The notes under the pieces were generated by a model that was not told the origin of the DNA, ran no database searches, and saw only the letters and a list, made by a program, of their open reading frames with translations. Source: Maylandia zebra (lineage: Eukaryota; Chordata; Actinopteri; Cichliformes; Cichlidae). From it: DNA of 64,000 bases. This document shows positions 33,491 through 46,786 of this stretch, piece by piece (position 1 is the stretch's first letter; each line of letters begins with the position of its first letter). A program made the position numbers and the translations under genes. Location of the stretch: contig NC_135175.1 in NCBI RefSeq assembly GCF_041146795.1, positions 25,747,075-25,811,074 of the forward strand, in the 5' to 3' direction.

Positions 33491-36400
33491 CATCTGATAA
33501 ACCAAAGCCGATCAATCCCTCCTGCGGCTTCCCTCACAGAGCTTTGGCATTCTCATGACTGTAATGGGAGACAAATGTGCTAGAATGTGGCTTAAACGGT
33601 CTGTAAGAGTGAGTAGGCAAATCTATTTTTCCTTTTAAAGTTTATGCTTTCAGAGGAATTTCGTATATTGGAGCGAGGTATTGGGGTAGAATGTGCTGAC
33701 TCTATAAATGTGGCCAAACCACAGATTGAAGCCCTGCTCAAAACAGACGTATCCCATTATTACACAAGGGGAGAAGGGGCTTTCTGATTATACCGAGGTG
33801 GTTTATTCAAGTAATATAATCATTCGTGCTTAAAATGAAATATGTAGCTCGTAGCATCTCCACACTTGGCTTATAGCTGAGAAAAGAAACCCCTAAACTC
33901 TTTTTCAGTAGGAAACTTGACAGAATGGCAGCACAGCGAGTTGTTTTCTAACAAATTAAGTCTGACATGTTCTCTGATTTATTTTTAACTTTTGAAACAT
34001 TTTGTTTTTAGTCATTTCCAATCTTAATAGGTTGGGCTATTTGCTAAGAATATATTTTTAGCTAATTTGCAATAGTAAAAGGCAAAACAGCCCAGTTGAA
34101 CCTGGTTTAGGTGCTCAACATTCATCCCAAATGAAGTTAAAATGCTAAACTGTGATGAGCATCCTAACTTGCATCTTAGCATATAGGTGTTTTTGCCTAT
34201 AGTAGCATTTGGATGTGAAAGAACTGATGGCTTGTCTGCAGACTCTTGTTTTACTGCAACTCACTTTTGGTTTTGTATAGAAGTAATCAAAGCAAAAAAT
34301 GATGGACACAAATATGAAATGTTTTTAAAAATGGCAAAAAAGTTAATATCACTAAACCAACTAATACAAATGTAAAAAGTGGGTTGACATTCAAGGAGAC
34401 AGAATGTATCTACTTGAAATACCACCCAGGCTAATAGGTGAAATGTTCCTCTCATCTTTCACCTCTGCTGTCCACTGGTTATCAGCAATGACAACTTGGC
34501 TCTTATTGATTCCTGTGTGTTTTGCATGTGTCATTCTGACACAAGGTAACCCCATCTGTGGATAGATTTCTGCAACACAATAGTGCTGTAGTCATGCAAA
34601 ACAAACTCTCCTCATAATAAAGACTGGGTTCTGCTGATGGGTCTGTCCTATGAGCACCGAGTAAAGGAGGCCAAGAGCAGGTGTTTTTCTCCCTACATGA
34701 CAGCCTGGTATCAGTGTTTTTACACTGGCACTTTTTTTTTTTTTTTTGTAAATTTCCCTCTATTTCATGTCTATTTGGTGTGTGAGCGTGAATTTGGACA
34801 CGTCTGTCTGGTTATTTAAACACGATCAGACATTAGAGGTGTGCAACATAACCTTCATATTAATGTCTGGCCTCTAAAAAGCTAAAGAGATGGCTAACTG
34901 AGACTGTTACATTTCAGGATGCCTTTGCGAACACTTATAGATGAAACAACATGGCACGCCTCCACGTGACAATTCAACATCCAGTGCTTGTCAGAGCGAC
35001 TATGATATTAAATGACAGTCATTTTCTTTCCACTCTGTAATTTCGGCTACAGCTATGATGCAGGTTAATGGTTGGTACTGTGTGACTAGCAATCTGAGAG
35101 AACAGTGTTTTATCCCAGTTCTTGGCGTAAACAACCAGCGACGCAAGCGATCATCTAATTTTGTATGCCTCGTGCGATGCTCCGTAACATTTCTAATGCT
35201 TTCTTTTGGACATGTAATATGTTTCCATACCAGATGTATGGAGGGATGTGCAGTTGTACAAACAAAACAAAGTACTATGAGGATCCAAGTACCCCAAAAA
35301 GCATCTGAATCATAGAGTGGAAAACTGAAATGGGGTTTAAACCAGGTTAGTTTCAGTCTTTATATTATTTTAAACAATATTCTTACAAATCAATAATTGG
35401 CCACCTCTATAGGACACTTGTTGGCTACCCAGTATTATACATTATAAGGAGATTGCAGCGTCTTTATGACCAGGGACTGTAACTCTGCTACTTACTTTCA
35501 AAGAGACGGCTATTCATATTTGTGGAAATCACTTTCAGTAAGTAGGCTTCAAGATAATAAAACTGTAAATTAGAGGGGGAAAAATGTTTCATGGGAAGTG
35601 CAAAATGAAATTCTATCTGTGGTTGACAATGTTGGACCTCCAGTGAAGTGGGAATCCCTCGAGTCTTTTTCCATAGCAGCCTTTCTGTGCAGACAGTATG
35701 ATAATGAAGAGTGCTCACTGGCAGCGAGGAACTATGAAACAGCTTGATATTAAACTGTTAAATATGAAGGGATCCTCTTCGGACAGCTTCAATGTGGCAA
35801 ATTGAAACTTTATACTTTCACGACTGGCTCGATTTCCTTGTTGGGAGTGCTCGTGTTTGCCATTATGATCCTAAGTCACTCACAAAGGTACAATTGTGAG
35901 CAACAAACGGGGCACAAAGGCGGACTCTGCACCAACCACCTGCTCTGTCTCATAAAACGTGATGTGCACATTACACATCTCAGAATTTCTTTCACCAATC
36001 TCAACAGAACAATTCTCATTTTTTCTGTAATGATTCCTGTTACGTGTGCAGGTGCAATTGTGTTCCTGTACTGTAAGGGGTGTTTTACAGCTTGCTTTTA
36101 CCAGCTATTAACATGCTATTTCCTGCGTGGAATTTTTATGAATTGCTTACCAGAAGTGTTTGCAGACAGTCCTTTCCCCCACTGTCTTTTAGTACAGCTG
36201 ATTCGCCACTTTTTGACTTCCTGCAAAGCCTCTTTTAACCAGTCTCGCCACTCAGCTAAACATCAGTGAGCAATGCAGAGAAAATCAGCTCTTTAGGTTA
36301 TTCTCTCCCAAGATCAACATCATGGAGCAGCGCATCATTTTGCTGTGGTTACATATTGGCAAAAAATACCAGTACTTTGTGAAGACGGGAGTTATAAAAT

Positions 36401-37459
36401 AGTTTGAAATGAAGAATCTTGGAGAAGCACAATTTCATTGCCCTCCCGTGTTTCTGCCTGCTTCACTAGATTCAGACAGTAAGGGCTTGTTCTCTGTGTA
36501 ATGTAATCAAATGACTGCAGAGAGGAGCGTAAAATGAAAAGAGACAAACTTTTTGCAGACAGATGCAAAATGACCACAGAAATACAAACCAGTTCCCCAA
36601 AGCCATAACAGGACCTCATGGAGATGCAAAGACCACAAAGACACACAAACAACTGCAAGAAAACACACAAAGTTTCTCACTGCCAAGAACTAGGACCTTT
36701 AGTCCATTCAAAAGTTGTTTTTGGACTCCTTTCTGGGCATTTTTCTCCCTGTGGTTCATTCCAAACATCTCATTTCAAGATTAGGAGTGCTGATTTTTAT
36801 GGAAATACACAGCAGCGACCTCACATGCAGGGTCACCAATAACTAGTTGACAGTGTGCAAAAGAAAATGAATGATTGAACCTGTCGATCCCGATTATACA
36901 CAAGGAGATGGACAGTTTTGTCCTCACAGCCCTTTGCATTCCCTGCATAATAATAGCCTGTAGTCAAGGAGGAAGGAAGGAAGAAAGGAGGGAGAGGGGA
37001 GGAAACTGCGCTGAAAGAAAAGCAACTGCTGATCCAAGTGTGAGGTTAAATGCTCTGGAAGCGCAAAGAGGGAGGGAGCAGTGTCTTATTCTGAGAGGTG
37101 TGGGTTTAGTGTTGGATCTTTTCTTTCTCTCTTTTTTTGGTCAATAATTGACGAAAAAAACCCGCACTTGGATCAATATTACCAAATCAGTTTTTCAGGG
37201 GCGTTATCTCTGGCTCTAAAGTCTATTTTTTTTTTTTTTTTTTAAGTCATGCCACGTTTGAGATTACGCCTGTGATGGGCTGAGCCATCATCCTCCTCTC
37301 GCTCACACTCTGCTGCCGCTCAGACACAGAGGCTGGTCGAAAAGTTACCAAAGTTGCCTTGCCTTTTATTTGTTTATGTATTTGACATTGTCATCGCGAA
37401 CACCTCATTCTGCTGTTCACCGGGCCCGCCGCAGCATGCTGGACTGACGGCTTGGAGGA

Positions 37460-37715
37460 ATGGCATCGGCTGTGTTTGAAGGGACGTCCCTGGTCAACAT
37501 GTTCGTCCGGGACTGCTGGGTTAACGGGATCCGGAGACTTATTATCAGTCAGAGCGGAGAGGAAGAGGAGTTTTTCGAGATCAGGACCGAGTGGTCTGAC
37601 AGGAACATTTTATACTTGCATCGCAGTTACTCTGATCTCGGGCGGCTGTTTAGGAGACTGGTGGAGTCTTTTCCGGAGGACAGACGAGATCTGTCCAAAT
37701 CTCCACTGATAGAAG
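37460..37715 (+). CDS. pxdc1: pxdc1 first coding exon, N-terminal half of the PX domain
   Basis: It has 85 codons plus one base, with donor AAG|GTTGGT. It encodes [28 protein letters not shown] and the Arg-Ser-Tyr-Ser PX core ([15 protein letters not shown]). It is separated from exon 2 by an 8-kb intron. Confidence 0.95.
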
Positions 37716-40700
37716 GTTGGTGTGACAGCGGATAACATGTGACAGTTACTAATCTACAAGGCAGGAAGCGATGATCGAGCAGTATCAGAAATAACTCATT
37801 TCTATTATTATATTCCCGTTCAGGAGCGTAGCTATTGCATTTATACTGTAAGTGTAGGAAGTAAGTTGGCCACCCTGTCCTCTTTAGCACTACGAGTTTC
37901 AGATTCCAGAAGAGAAATATTTACTCTGAAGTCCCGAAACAAAGAAAACTAATTTTGGCATTTCAAGCAATTAAACTTGCAGATGGCATTTCTATGTAAT
38001 TAGTGAAATAATTGAAGCTCAGTTTTCTACTATTTACCAGACTTTTGCAGCATTTTTCAGCAATATGAAGCTACCTCGAACTAAATCAGCACTGACCACT
38101 TTTTTTTTTTTTTTTTTTTTTTTTAACTAATTGAAAAGTTTGTCTTTGAGTTTGCGGTGGACTCCCTAAAGGAAATCCTCCTGCAGATTATATTCCTGTT
38201 TACATTTTGCAAGAGCTGGTACAGAAGTTGTTGTCTTTGTGCATTGCAGTCAGATCCAGATCTGCAAATGATCCATTGACACCATAGGGCTGATTAAAGT
38301 GCTGGTGATTAACAAAGCAGAATACACGAAAAATATTGAGCTTAATCAGCAAAGGCTTGGTTCTAATTTGAAAGGCTTCAGAGCTTTGGAGGTTAATAAT
38401 TAACATTGTGCTCTTTAGGATGTCACATCAATAGAAGTCTGTGCTGACAGCATGTTTCTAATCTATGTCAATATTTAGGACCTAAAAGACTGGACACACT
38501 ATGTGTAAGATTTGTTGCCATGACTCTGTGGGAGCTGGATTCCCTATGGGGATCCTTAAGTACCAATGCAGACTTTCAGTGTGGAAATCTGTTCTTTACA
38601 TCTTACAGCTTGCTGCTGGAGCAAGTCTTTTCTGGTAGCTTAAAACTTGGATCAAAGGCCACGGCAAAAATATTTCTATTGCTTATGCACATTTTTTATT
38701 ATGAGGGATAAAAGTACACAGTTTTGCAGAAGATGGGTGCTGAAATATAAACTTGTTGAGATATAAACAGTTAGTCCAGATGGTAGCATTTTAGGTTAAC
38801 ATCAGTTATTTGACACACTATTTTGCCATCGCATGTCTCCAGATTTGGTGATTCTTTTAAAGATATGAAAGTGAAGGTTTTTCCTTCAAAAGCAAGCGGG
38901 GTATTCAAGTTAAAGCTTGGCTTTACTGTGTCTGAGCATCCAACCAAAGCATACTGTTTACGTTGTCTTTGACCATGTTGCAATATTTGCCTTTCACAGT
39001 CACTTTGAACCACCTGTGTCTGGCTTAATCCAGGGGTCTTTTTAGTGGTTTTCCCGCACTCTTTTCCACTTTCTATTTTTATTTATTTATTTTTAAATGG
39101 AAGTGCGGGAGAGCCATCCAGCCACAAACTACTGCAGAAATAACTTGTTTGTTTTGTTTTTTGTTTTTTAAATTACTTCACTTAATTTTGAGTAAATATA
39201 ACTAAAACGTTCGTCCAAAACTGAATGTGAAAGATTTTGTGCTACTGATATCAGGTAATTTAAACAGTAAAATATAAGGCAGTGCTTTGCAGACGGCAGT
39301 CTTTTGGTATACTATGTGTGAACCTCCAGCGTTCAGGATTTGGATACCCCACAACTGTCACAAATTTGGCAAAACTCCCAGCCTCTCCTGTGTGAGAGAG
39401 GACCCCCCCCCCCCCCTCGGCACTTTGCTTTCGTGTCTACTTGCTGAGCTTATACCAGTGTTTTGGAGACATCCCTTTAGCTGGGACTGGAAAGGCTGGC
39501 TTCCTGCTCAGGCACTAAAATAGCTGACAGAGTTGTTGACAGCTAGCTGCTTCGCCTCAGCCAGTGCAGTGTGGAATGCATTTTGGGACGAGACATTTTT
39601 GATCTCATGACTCACTTTTCACTTCTTTATTCCGTCTGTCACTCTCATGCTGATTATAGCTCAATGATAAATGAAGCTGAAGGAGACATCAAGACCATTT
39701 TAGTGTTTGAAACTGGTTTGAGCATTTCATTGACGGCTTGTGAGCCACAGGGTTAAAAGAAATTGAGGAATTCCTGAATTCCTATCCCTTTTTAATATTT
39801 CCTTTGCATGCCATCTAATTGCTGCCCTGATTGAAGATCTTGAGGGGAGAAAAAAAACAAAACCATAGGTCTGCCCTTTCTCAGTCCATTTTGCCACAAT
39901 TTCTGGCTCTGGTCATGTTTTCCTGTTTCTGTGCTGCGTCTAGGCAACAAGGAAGGCGTGCAGAGCTTTTCAGACTTATGTCATGATGAGAAAGAGGGCG
40001 ACTGCGGAGGAGTGGACTTCCCATATTTAGTACCGCTGGTCTGCCAGGGCCTCATCACACTTACCTTACATGTGACCCCATGAGCATACAGACAGCGAGC
40101 GATTGCTCACATTCCATGTGAGCTAGATATGATCAAGGAATGTAGACGCAGACAGCGTTGAAATCACTCTTACAAACTGTCAGCTTCTGTTGCCTACTCA
40201 AGCAGTTTCTCTATTTTAGGCTTTTTTTTTTTTTTTTTTTTTTAACAGTAATATATGAATGCTAAACAATATAATACAACCTCAATTTTTACTCTGTAGG
40301 CAGCGAAGGTGACACTTTGACACTGTGGAGAGGCTATTAAATTGGCAGACTACCTATAATGCACTGTATAATAAAAGGAATATGTGCACATCACTTTCAT
40401 GCAATTTGACATTTAAAATGGGATGTGCATGCATTGTCTGTTCAAAATTTGCATTAGATGAGAGTGAAGAAAATAGGCAATTTGATCATTAATGTGCTCA
40501 GAATGGCTACAGACAGGAGAATTCACCTAACCTAGCACTTTTCAAAGGTACACGATCTGCTCTCATGTCATCTGTAAACGTCGCTATTTAACATAGTTGT
40601 TTAATCAAGAAAACTCAATACAAAACAACATTGCTGCATTTATCAATGATCTCGGAGGGGCAGGTGAGCTTTGGACGTGCAACACTATCAACATCAAGTA

Positions 40701-43700
40701 TAACTCAAGAAACGAAATTCCTCGAAATGCCAAAGTCTTCTTTTAACTTCCAGCTTAACGACAGCTGAATCAAGCTGAGCCATTTCAGCTTTTCACAAAG
40801 CAGCTTTGTGAAACCAAACAAATGGCCGCATACACGTAGCGGCTGCAAATAGAGATTTTACAGGAAATATAGTGTGCATGTGTAAAGATTAAAATGGCCT
40901 GCACCAAGTTGTTGCTGCAGGCCAACTTCTTGCTAATAAAAGTAACATCTTCTTTCTGACCATGCCTGGGGCTTGATGACAGAAGTATTCGGGAATAATG
41001 TGTTGACAAACTGTGGCATGTTAGTGGTTGAATGATTAAGTACTGTGCTGCTGACTGCAGCTTATCAGATCCCTGCAGAAGATAACTGTGAAATGTGGCT
41101 CTTACAACATAGGATGACTAGATAATGTGCATGAGGAAGACGTGGGGACGGCTGAGTTCCTGTTGTACACATGCTTCTATTTTTTGTAATATTACAGAGC
41201 TTCTCGTCACCATGGCATTTTATAATAATCTACCTTTATAATGACTACAATTAGTGCTACTGATTACTGATCACATTTTACCAACTAGCAGCCCCAGGTA
41301 AATAAACACAGTCACATGTTCTTCTTAAAAATAGAAGTACAGTAATCAAAAGTGAAAGCTACTAAGAGACAACTAAAAAGAGCCAAAATGGCTGGTTGTG
41401 AGGTCACTGTAGGGTAAAGTGAAAATGGTTTCACTGTAGAATAATTTGCTCTATACCACCAATGACAGCATTGTTTAATTATTTATAGTGCATGGACCAC
41501 TGTAACCAGAAAGTCCAAGCAGAAAAATCAGTTTACAACCATGTAATTCTAGCCAACACAGAAAATTAGACATCCTGGGTTAAACTCATGAGACACATGT
41601 CAGTAATCTAGCGAAGCACTCTAATATTGATGTGTTAGAGTGATTTCCAAAGCTATGGCACAAAATCCGCTCCCGAAAAATCCCCAAACTTTCTTTAATG
41701 AATATTTTTTCTCATCCAAAAGTTTTGCTGTGTGATTTTTAAAATGAACATTAATCAGTATTTGTCATCTACAATAACATGCTTACACGACATTGGGCCT
41801 TATGACTGATTAACACCGTATGAAGCCAACTGATAGCAGCAGTTGCGTGCTGAAATTTGCACTCTCTAATTAGACACATAATCAAGCTACACACACCAGA
41901 TTAACAGTGGTTACAACTTGCACAACTGGCAGAAACGCACACACTTCTCTTTGGCACATCACACACGTTTGAGTCTTGGTGTTATACGCAGTCTTCCAGA
42001 TTATGCAGTGAAAAACGTCCCATCGTTGTCACCCCTACCCACTAGTTCCCACTTTGAAAATATTTATGTGCAAAGACACAGCTAAGATCAGACTGTGAAG
42101 AAAAGAACAGCAATTTGTGAGCTTGATCGCTCCAAATCTCTAAGATTAAATGCTTATGATTTATTCCTCATAATTCATTCCTTGATGGACTGCGTGCGTG
42201 CATGCAATAAAGTGTATTTCTTTTCATTTAATTTATAACATTACTGCACTACATCAGTGGACACAAACTTTGAAATCTGTCCCCGAGGATAACAACTAAC
42301 AAGACAGGGTGTGGTTTGAAGTCTCCGCAGTGACGTTGTCATCCAGGCTTTGTTTCCGTTTAAGATGTTAACTGCTGACTGCTGACTCACACTTGAAACC
42401 TCCCGAGGTTTTGAATTAATATGAACAACTGTAACACAACCTAATGAACTTTATGGACACATTTCCAACATTGTGAAGCTTGTCTTGTTTAATCCAAGAG
42501 GTTATTTTCTGACTTCAGCTACATATTTTAAACAATTTTTACTTGCTCTCCATAGAGCTGCTTTTATTTACTGACACTACTCCCTGATTTTTCTGGTCGA
42601 GTGGACCAATCTGTAACACATTTATCTAATTTTTGCATGTTTACAACACTGAATATTGACACAAACCTATCACTAGCTTTAGTAGTAAAACATCTTAAAG
42701 TGCATCTAAATTTGTAATATGTCTATTTGTCTACTTTTAACATTGACATTTTGTCACATTTTCATGAGAAACAGGGAGCACGGGAGTTAGCTGAACCCCT
42801 GTTCCCACCCTGTTTCCCGGGGCCAGATCAAATTGTGTGTGTCTAACCTAACTGCATAAGGAGTTTACTTCTGATTGAATCACTTCCAAACTTGCCCCGC
42901 CTTTCTACACATCTTAATTAGTTCTGGTTGGATCTTGTCTCTCTTGAACATTTTCTTCTTTTTATTTGACAAAAGTGTAGATAAACTTCATCATTGCTTT
43001 TTCCTTGTGCGTTAGTACTTATTTAGGTATCGTCTTGTTTTTATCAAGAACAAAAAAGATCGTTGAAGAAAATTAGTGAACTAAAATGTGAAGAACACAT
43101 TTTAACTCTACTTAAAAAGAACACCCCTATGGCCATTCATACCATACCAATGTAACTAAGTGAGAAACGATTAAATGGCCGATGTGTCTATTTACAACAG
43201 AAATTTCTGTTTTAAAGCTTGTGGGGATAGGTTAATTGGAAAATCCAAATTGTCACTAGGTGTGAATGTGCGAATGAATGAGTGTGAATGGTTGTCTGTC
43301 CCTGTGTGTTGGCCCTGCGACAGACTGGCGACCTGTCCAGGGTGTACCCTGCCTCTCGCCCTATGACAGCTGGGATAGGCTCCAGCACCCCCCGCGACCC
43401 TGAAAAAAAGGATAAGCGGAAGCGAATGGATGGAAATTTCTGTTTTAGTTTAAAATAACTTTCTGTGAATGAACACAAACTTTCTGTTTTATAATCACAA
43501 GTCAGGCTGGGCAATGCACTACCAGAATTTTTCTGTATTATTGCACATTTATTTCTTACAATTTGAGTCCAAAGATGCTGACAGATTTTGTTTGCATTTC
43601 TTTATCGCGAAGAAAAATTGAGACGTAGGATTGAAATTGTACTTCACTTCCTTATATTGAGATATTTCAGAGAATAAATGTGTAATTAAGCTTCTTTACA

Positions 43701-46700
43701 CTAACAGAAACAGGAGTTTCATTACTTAGGATCAAAGTGGGCTGTACGATATAAAATGAGTTTGACATCCTTCGCCTAAAACTCGTATCTGTTCTTGCAC
43801 CGCGCTCTGGCAAACGGATATCGAAAGGACTTTGCAAGTTAAACAGGAGGAGGGCACAACACAAGCTTCAGATTGGGCACCTAGTCATGATTCAACTGCC
43901 GCATCACTCTTCACATCCCCCAGGATGTGATGTCATCACTGTGGGTCATTATAAATGGATGAGCCTGTGAGTGTGCATAGAGGTCGTCTTACTCAGTGCT
44001 TCCATGTAACCACTGTGTGACTACGTTTCATCTGTCCCAGTCAGTTCAGACAGAGCCACATCCCTGTGGCTGCAGTCTTCATCATTATTCTCCTCACCAC
44101 ATCCCTTTGTCAGCAGGCTGGCTGTAAATGATGCTCTGCTGACTTGCTCACTCATATCGGCGGTAGCCTTCTATTACCAAATGTGCTGATTTTACGCTCC
44201 CACTGCCTCTTAAATTGCATTCCTAGTTTTATGCAGGATTAGCGTGCTATCACAGACATTGTTCTACAGCCACTCCACCACCTATTATTACTTTCCTCTG
44301 TTATTACTGCTGTTATACAAATGCCAGCAATTGCGGTGGCAGTTTTACAGTGTTAGAGCAAGAGCAGGGTGCACACTAAGGACAATGGTACGTGGTCTGT
44401 TTTTCTCTCCTCCTACGAGAGGTAAATATCATGGGGCATTGTGAGGAAAAAGGTTACCGAAATAAAAAGGACTCTTGCATTTGAGCCAGTCTTTTTCAAG
44501 AGTTGGGATGAATTAAAATCTGTCTGGCTTTTGTGTTTTGACCTACAGAAAGCTAACACAGTGATGGCTGTAAAGGTCGTAGAGCTTGCCCTCTTTCATT
44601 TTCTAGGTGCAGAAATAGTTACACTTGGCCTTTTCATGGAGGGAAAGTTTCTTTGTACATCCGTCTCTATGTACAAATGATAAGGGCTCACCAAAAACAT
44701 CTATACTAAAGGCACCGCTACGTCAAATTTCACTGTGTCTTAGAGTTGTTGCGATACACTTTTTACAACATTAAAAAGACTGACAGGTGAAGTGAGTAAC
44801 ATTGAATAGGTCATAATAATGCAATGCTTTTAAGGAAAATGTTTGACCCCAAAGGAAGCTCAAAGGCTAAAAGCAAGACTATTTATCATCCAGGGCTCTT
44901 GAACTGTCATGGTTCTGCGTCATTTTGACCCAGTATTTTCAGTTTCTTGTATTTTGGTGTTTTTTCTCTATTATGGTTTGTTTTCTGATTCTTTAGTTGT
45001 CCTGTTTTGAATATTATAATCCTAAGTTTCAGTGTTATTCTGGTTAAGGGTTTGTTCTTAGGTTTAGTTCAGTGTCTAGTCTGTGCCTGTCATGTTTCCT
45101 GTTTTACTTTGAAGGTCCGTGTCTCATGTTAGTGTGTCCTGTGTAATTTCCCCCTGTGTTGTCATTGTTTCATTCGAGTCAGCTGTGTCCTCATGTGTCT
45201 CCACTTCTCCTGATCACCTCATGTGTGTATTTAAGTCTTCAGTCTTCCTGTGTTCAGCGTCGTGTTGTCTGTGTTTCTTACCCCATGTCTGATCATAGTT
45301 TATTGTCGCAGTTTAAGTTGTAGTTCTAGGTCTTATTTGACTCGGTATTTTCTCAGTTAACTCTGTATGTTATCACCTGCAACTAGCAAAATAAAGGTTA
45401 TTTTTGGGCTTTAAAGTTTCATCCCCTCGCCTCTGTCTGCTCCTGGGTCCTCAACGCTAACCCACACATGGTCTGCCTCGGCGGCCTGTGACATGAACGG
45501 ATGTAAAACACTTCATGGAGATCCAGTGGATGGTTTTAAATCGAAGGAATCAAGTTAATAGAGCTTTATTTCACTGACAGGAATTCAAATCAGCAGCCAA
45601 ATCCAGCGTACCGCAATCATTTAGAGTTCTTTTTGTTTCTTTCAGGGCTGGTGAAAATCAAAGAAGCGACCGACATCGAGGAGAAGTTAAACGAAGTGGA
45701 AAGGCTACTGAAGAATGCAATCAACATGCCATGCAAGGTTGGTATTTCATCTGATGGCATGTCATATAAACTTATAAAAGCTTCTTACATGAGCACATCA
45801 GCTCTGTACTCAAACCTCTTTCTTTAGTATTCCAGATCAGAGGTGATGCTGACTTTCTTTGAGCGGTCGCCCCTGGATCAGGTGCTAAGGAACGACAAAG
45901 TCCACAGAATCCAGCCATGCTTTGACAGTCCAATCAAGATATCAGGTTCATATACTTATTTAATGTGAATATAACTACATTTCAGTTATTTTTCATGATT
46001 TCTTTAAGGATGATGTAATATTCCTCTCTGCATTTTCCAGAAATCATGCGGTCCAATGGATTTTGTCTGGCCAACACAGAAACCATCGTGTTCGATCACA
46101 GTATCCCCGAAGAAAAAGAGAGACCTTCATCGACCGACTCTGTAGAACATACGTGAGTATAAGGATCGCTCAGTCATTAATTATATCTGCCTTTGCATAT
46201 GTTACTGAGCAAGAAAGCTATGTTTAAAATCACATTAAGGGCCAGAGTGAGTTTAACACAGTTGTAGGTTTGAAGGCCACTTCAGAGTAAGAAACTACCT
46301 ACTTGCCTTCTCACAAATGTGAGGATTTCCATGCTTGCCTTTGAGTGTATACAATAAATGCTTTGGTGAGTAAAGAGGTCCTAGAATGTGAACCTACCCC
46401 AGGACCCTCCACCCGCTTCACATAGCACAGGAAGTGTGTCTGTGCAGCTCTTCCTTCCCTGGGTGTGTGTAGAAAGCAAAAGAGGAACACATTCCTCTCG
46501 GTACTTCACAGAAACACAAACAATGCAAATCACCCATAAATGGCAGCACAGTTCTAAGGTTTTGTCAGTGTTTTGATGTTGACACTTACATCACACCTTT
46601 GATTCCTGGGGTAAACTACACAGGCCTGGGTTAACCCAGTATGTCTTTCATTTTATTGCCAGGTATGAAGATGGAACAGAGTTTTTGCCATTGGAAACAG

Positions 46701-46786
46701 ATGTGTGTGATGAAGAAACAGAAGCATATGTCACCAACCTCTCCTACTACCATCTGGTCCCATTTGAAACAGACATCCTGGAATGA
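37460..46786 (+). CDS. pxdc1: PX domain-containing protein 1 (PXDC1), complete
   Basis: Five coding exons (37460-37715, 45646-45737, 45828-45945, 46041-46152, 46663-46786; stop TGA 46784-46786) encode 233 residues; human is about 231. Phases close at every GT-AG junction. The start [15 protein letters not shown], with gaggaATGG context, matches the family N-terminus. Residues about 10-115 form a PX (phosphoinositide-binding) fold, with [27 protein letters not shown] and FPEDR, then [18 protein letters not shown]. The C-terminal part has [20 protein letters not shown] and ends [14 protein letters not shown]. The molecular role is poorly known; membrane-lipid binding is inferred from the PX domain. 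prpf4b and pxdc1 are also neighbours in human (6p25), supporting both calls. Confidence 0.96.
43215..43433 (+). mobile_element. Retroposon tail with perfect 14-bp target-site duplication
   Basis: The 219-bp insert starts aagcttgtggggataggtta and ends gcgaatggatgg. Its 3' part matches the insert at 7243-7326 (ctcgccctatgacagctggg, gataagcgg-agcgaatggatgg). The flanks aaatttctgtttta are identical at 43201-43214 and 43434-43447. It is longer than the first copy, so the two are independent 5'-truncated insertions of one family. Confidence 0.88.
44905..45493 (+). mobile_element. Solo LTR of an LTR retrotransposon
   Basis: The 589-bp sequence begins TGTCATGG and ends CTGTGACA, giving the TGTCA/TGACA inverted ends. 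It is flanked by an exact 5-bp duplication, tgaac (44900-44904 and 45494-45498). It has a TATA-like tatttaag (45229-45236) and AATAAA (45390-45395) in the order expected for U3-R. No internal gag/pol is next to it, so it is the residue of LTR-LTR recombination. The family is unknown; a 5-bp duplication suits Gypsy, Bel or ERV-like elements. Confidence 0.82.

Larger units (their letters stand above)
27535..37300. other. Intergenic region between prpf4b and pxdc1
   Basis: About 9.8 kb lies between two genes transcribed away from each other. It contains a palindromic repeat fragment (27772-27850), an L2/Maui-like tail (about 31055-31289) and a hAT-like MITE (33265-33490). The remainder (27850-31050, 31290-33260, 33490-37300) shows only short chance ORFs. 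The prpf4b promoter should lie in the first few hundred bases and the pxdc1 promoter in the last few hundred. Confidence 0.7.
37716..45645 (+). other. pxdc1: pxdc1 intron 1 (7.9 kb)
   Basis: It contains T-runs (38100-38124, 40221-40244), a retroposon tail (43215-43433) and a solo LTR (44905-45493). The other parts (37716-43200 and 43450-44900) show no feature I can support beyond AT-rich intronic sequence. Confidence 0.8.

Noticed and set aside
35802-36269. 155-codon open frame on the plus strand with hydrophobic stretches
   Set aside because: Intergenic, no family resemblance, Cys/Phe/Leu-rich composition typical of a translated AT-rich frame, and no exon-like neighbours.
38100-38124. T-run as a retroposon poly(A) tail in minus orientation
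   Set aside because: No target duplication or body sequence beside it; treated as a simple homopolymer, as is the similar run at 40221-40244.
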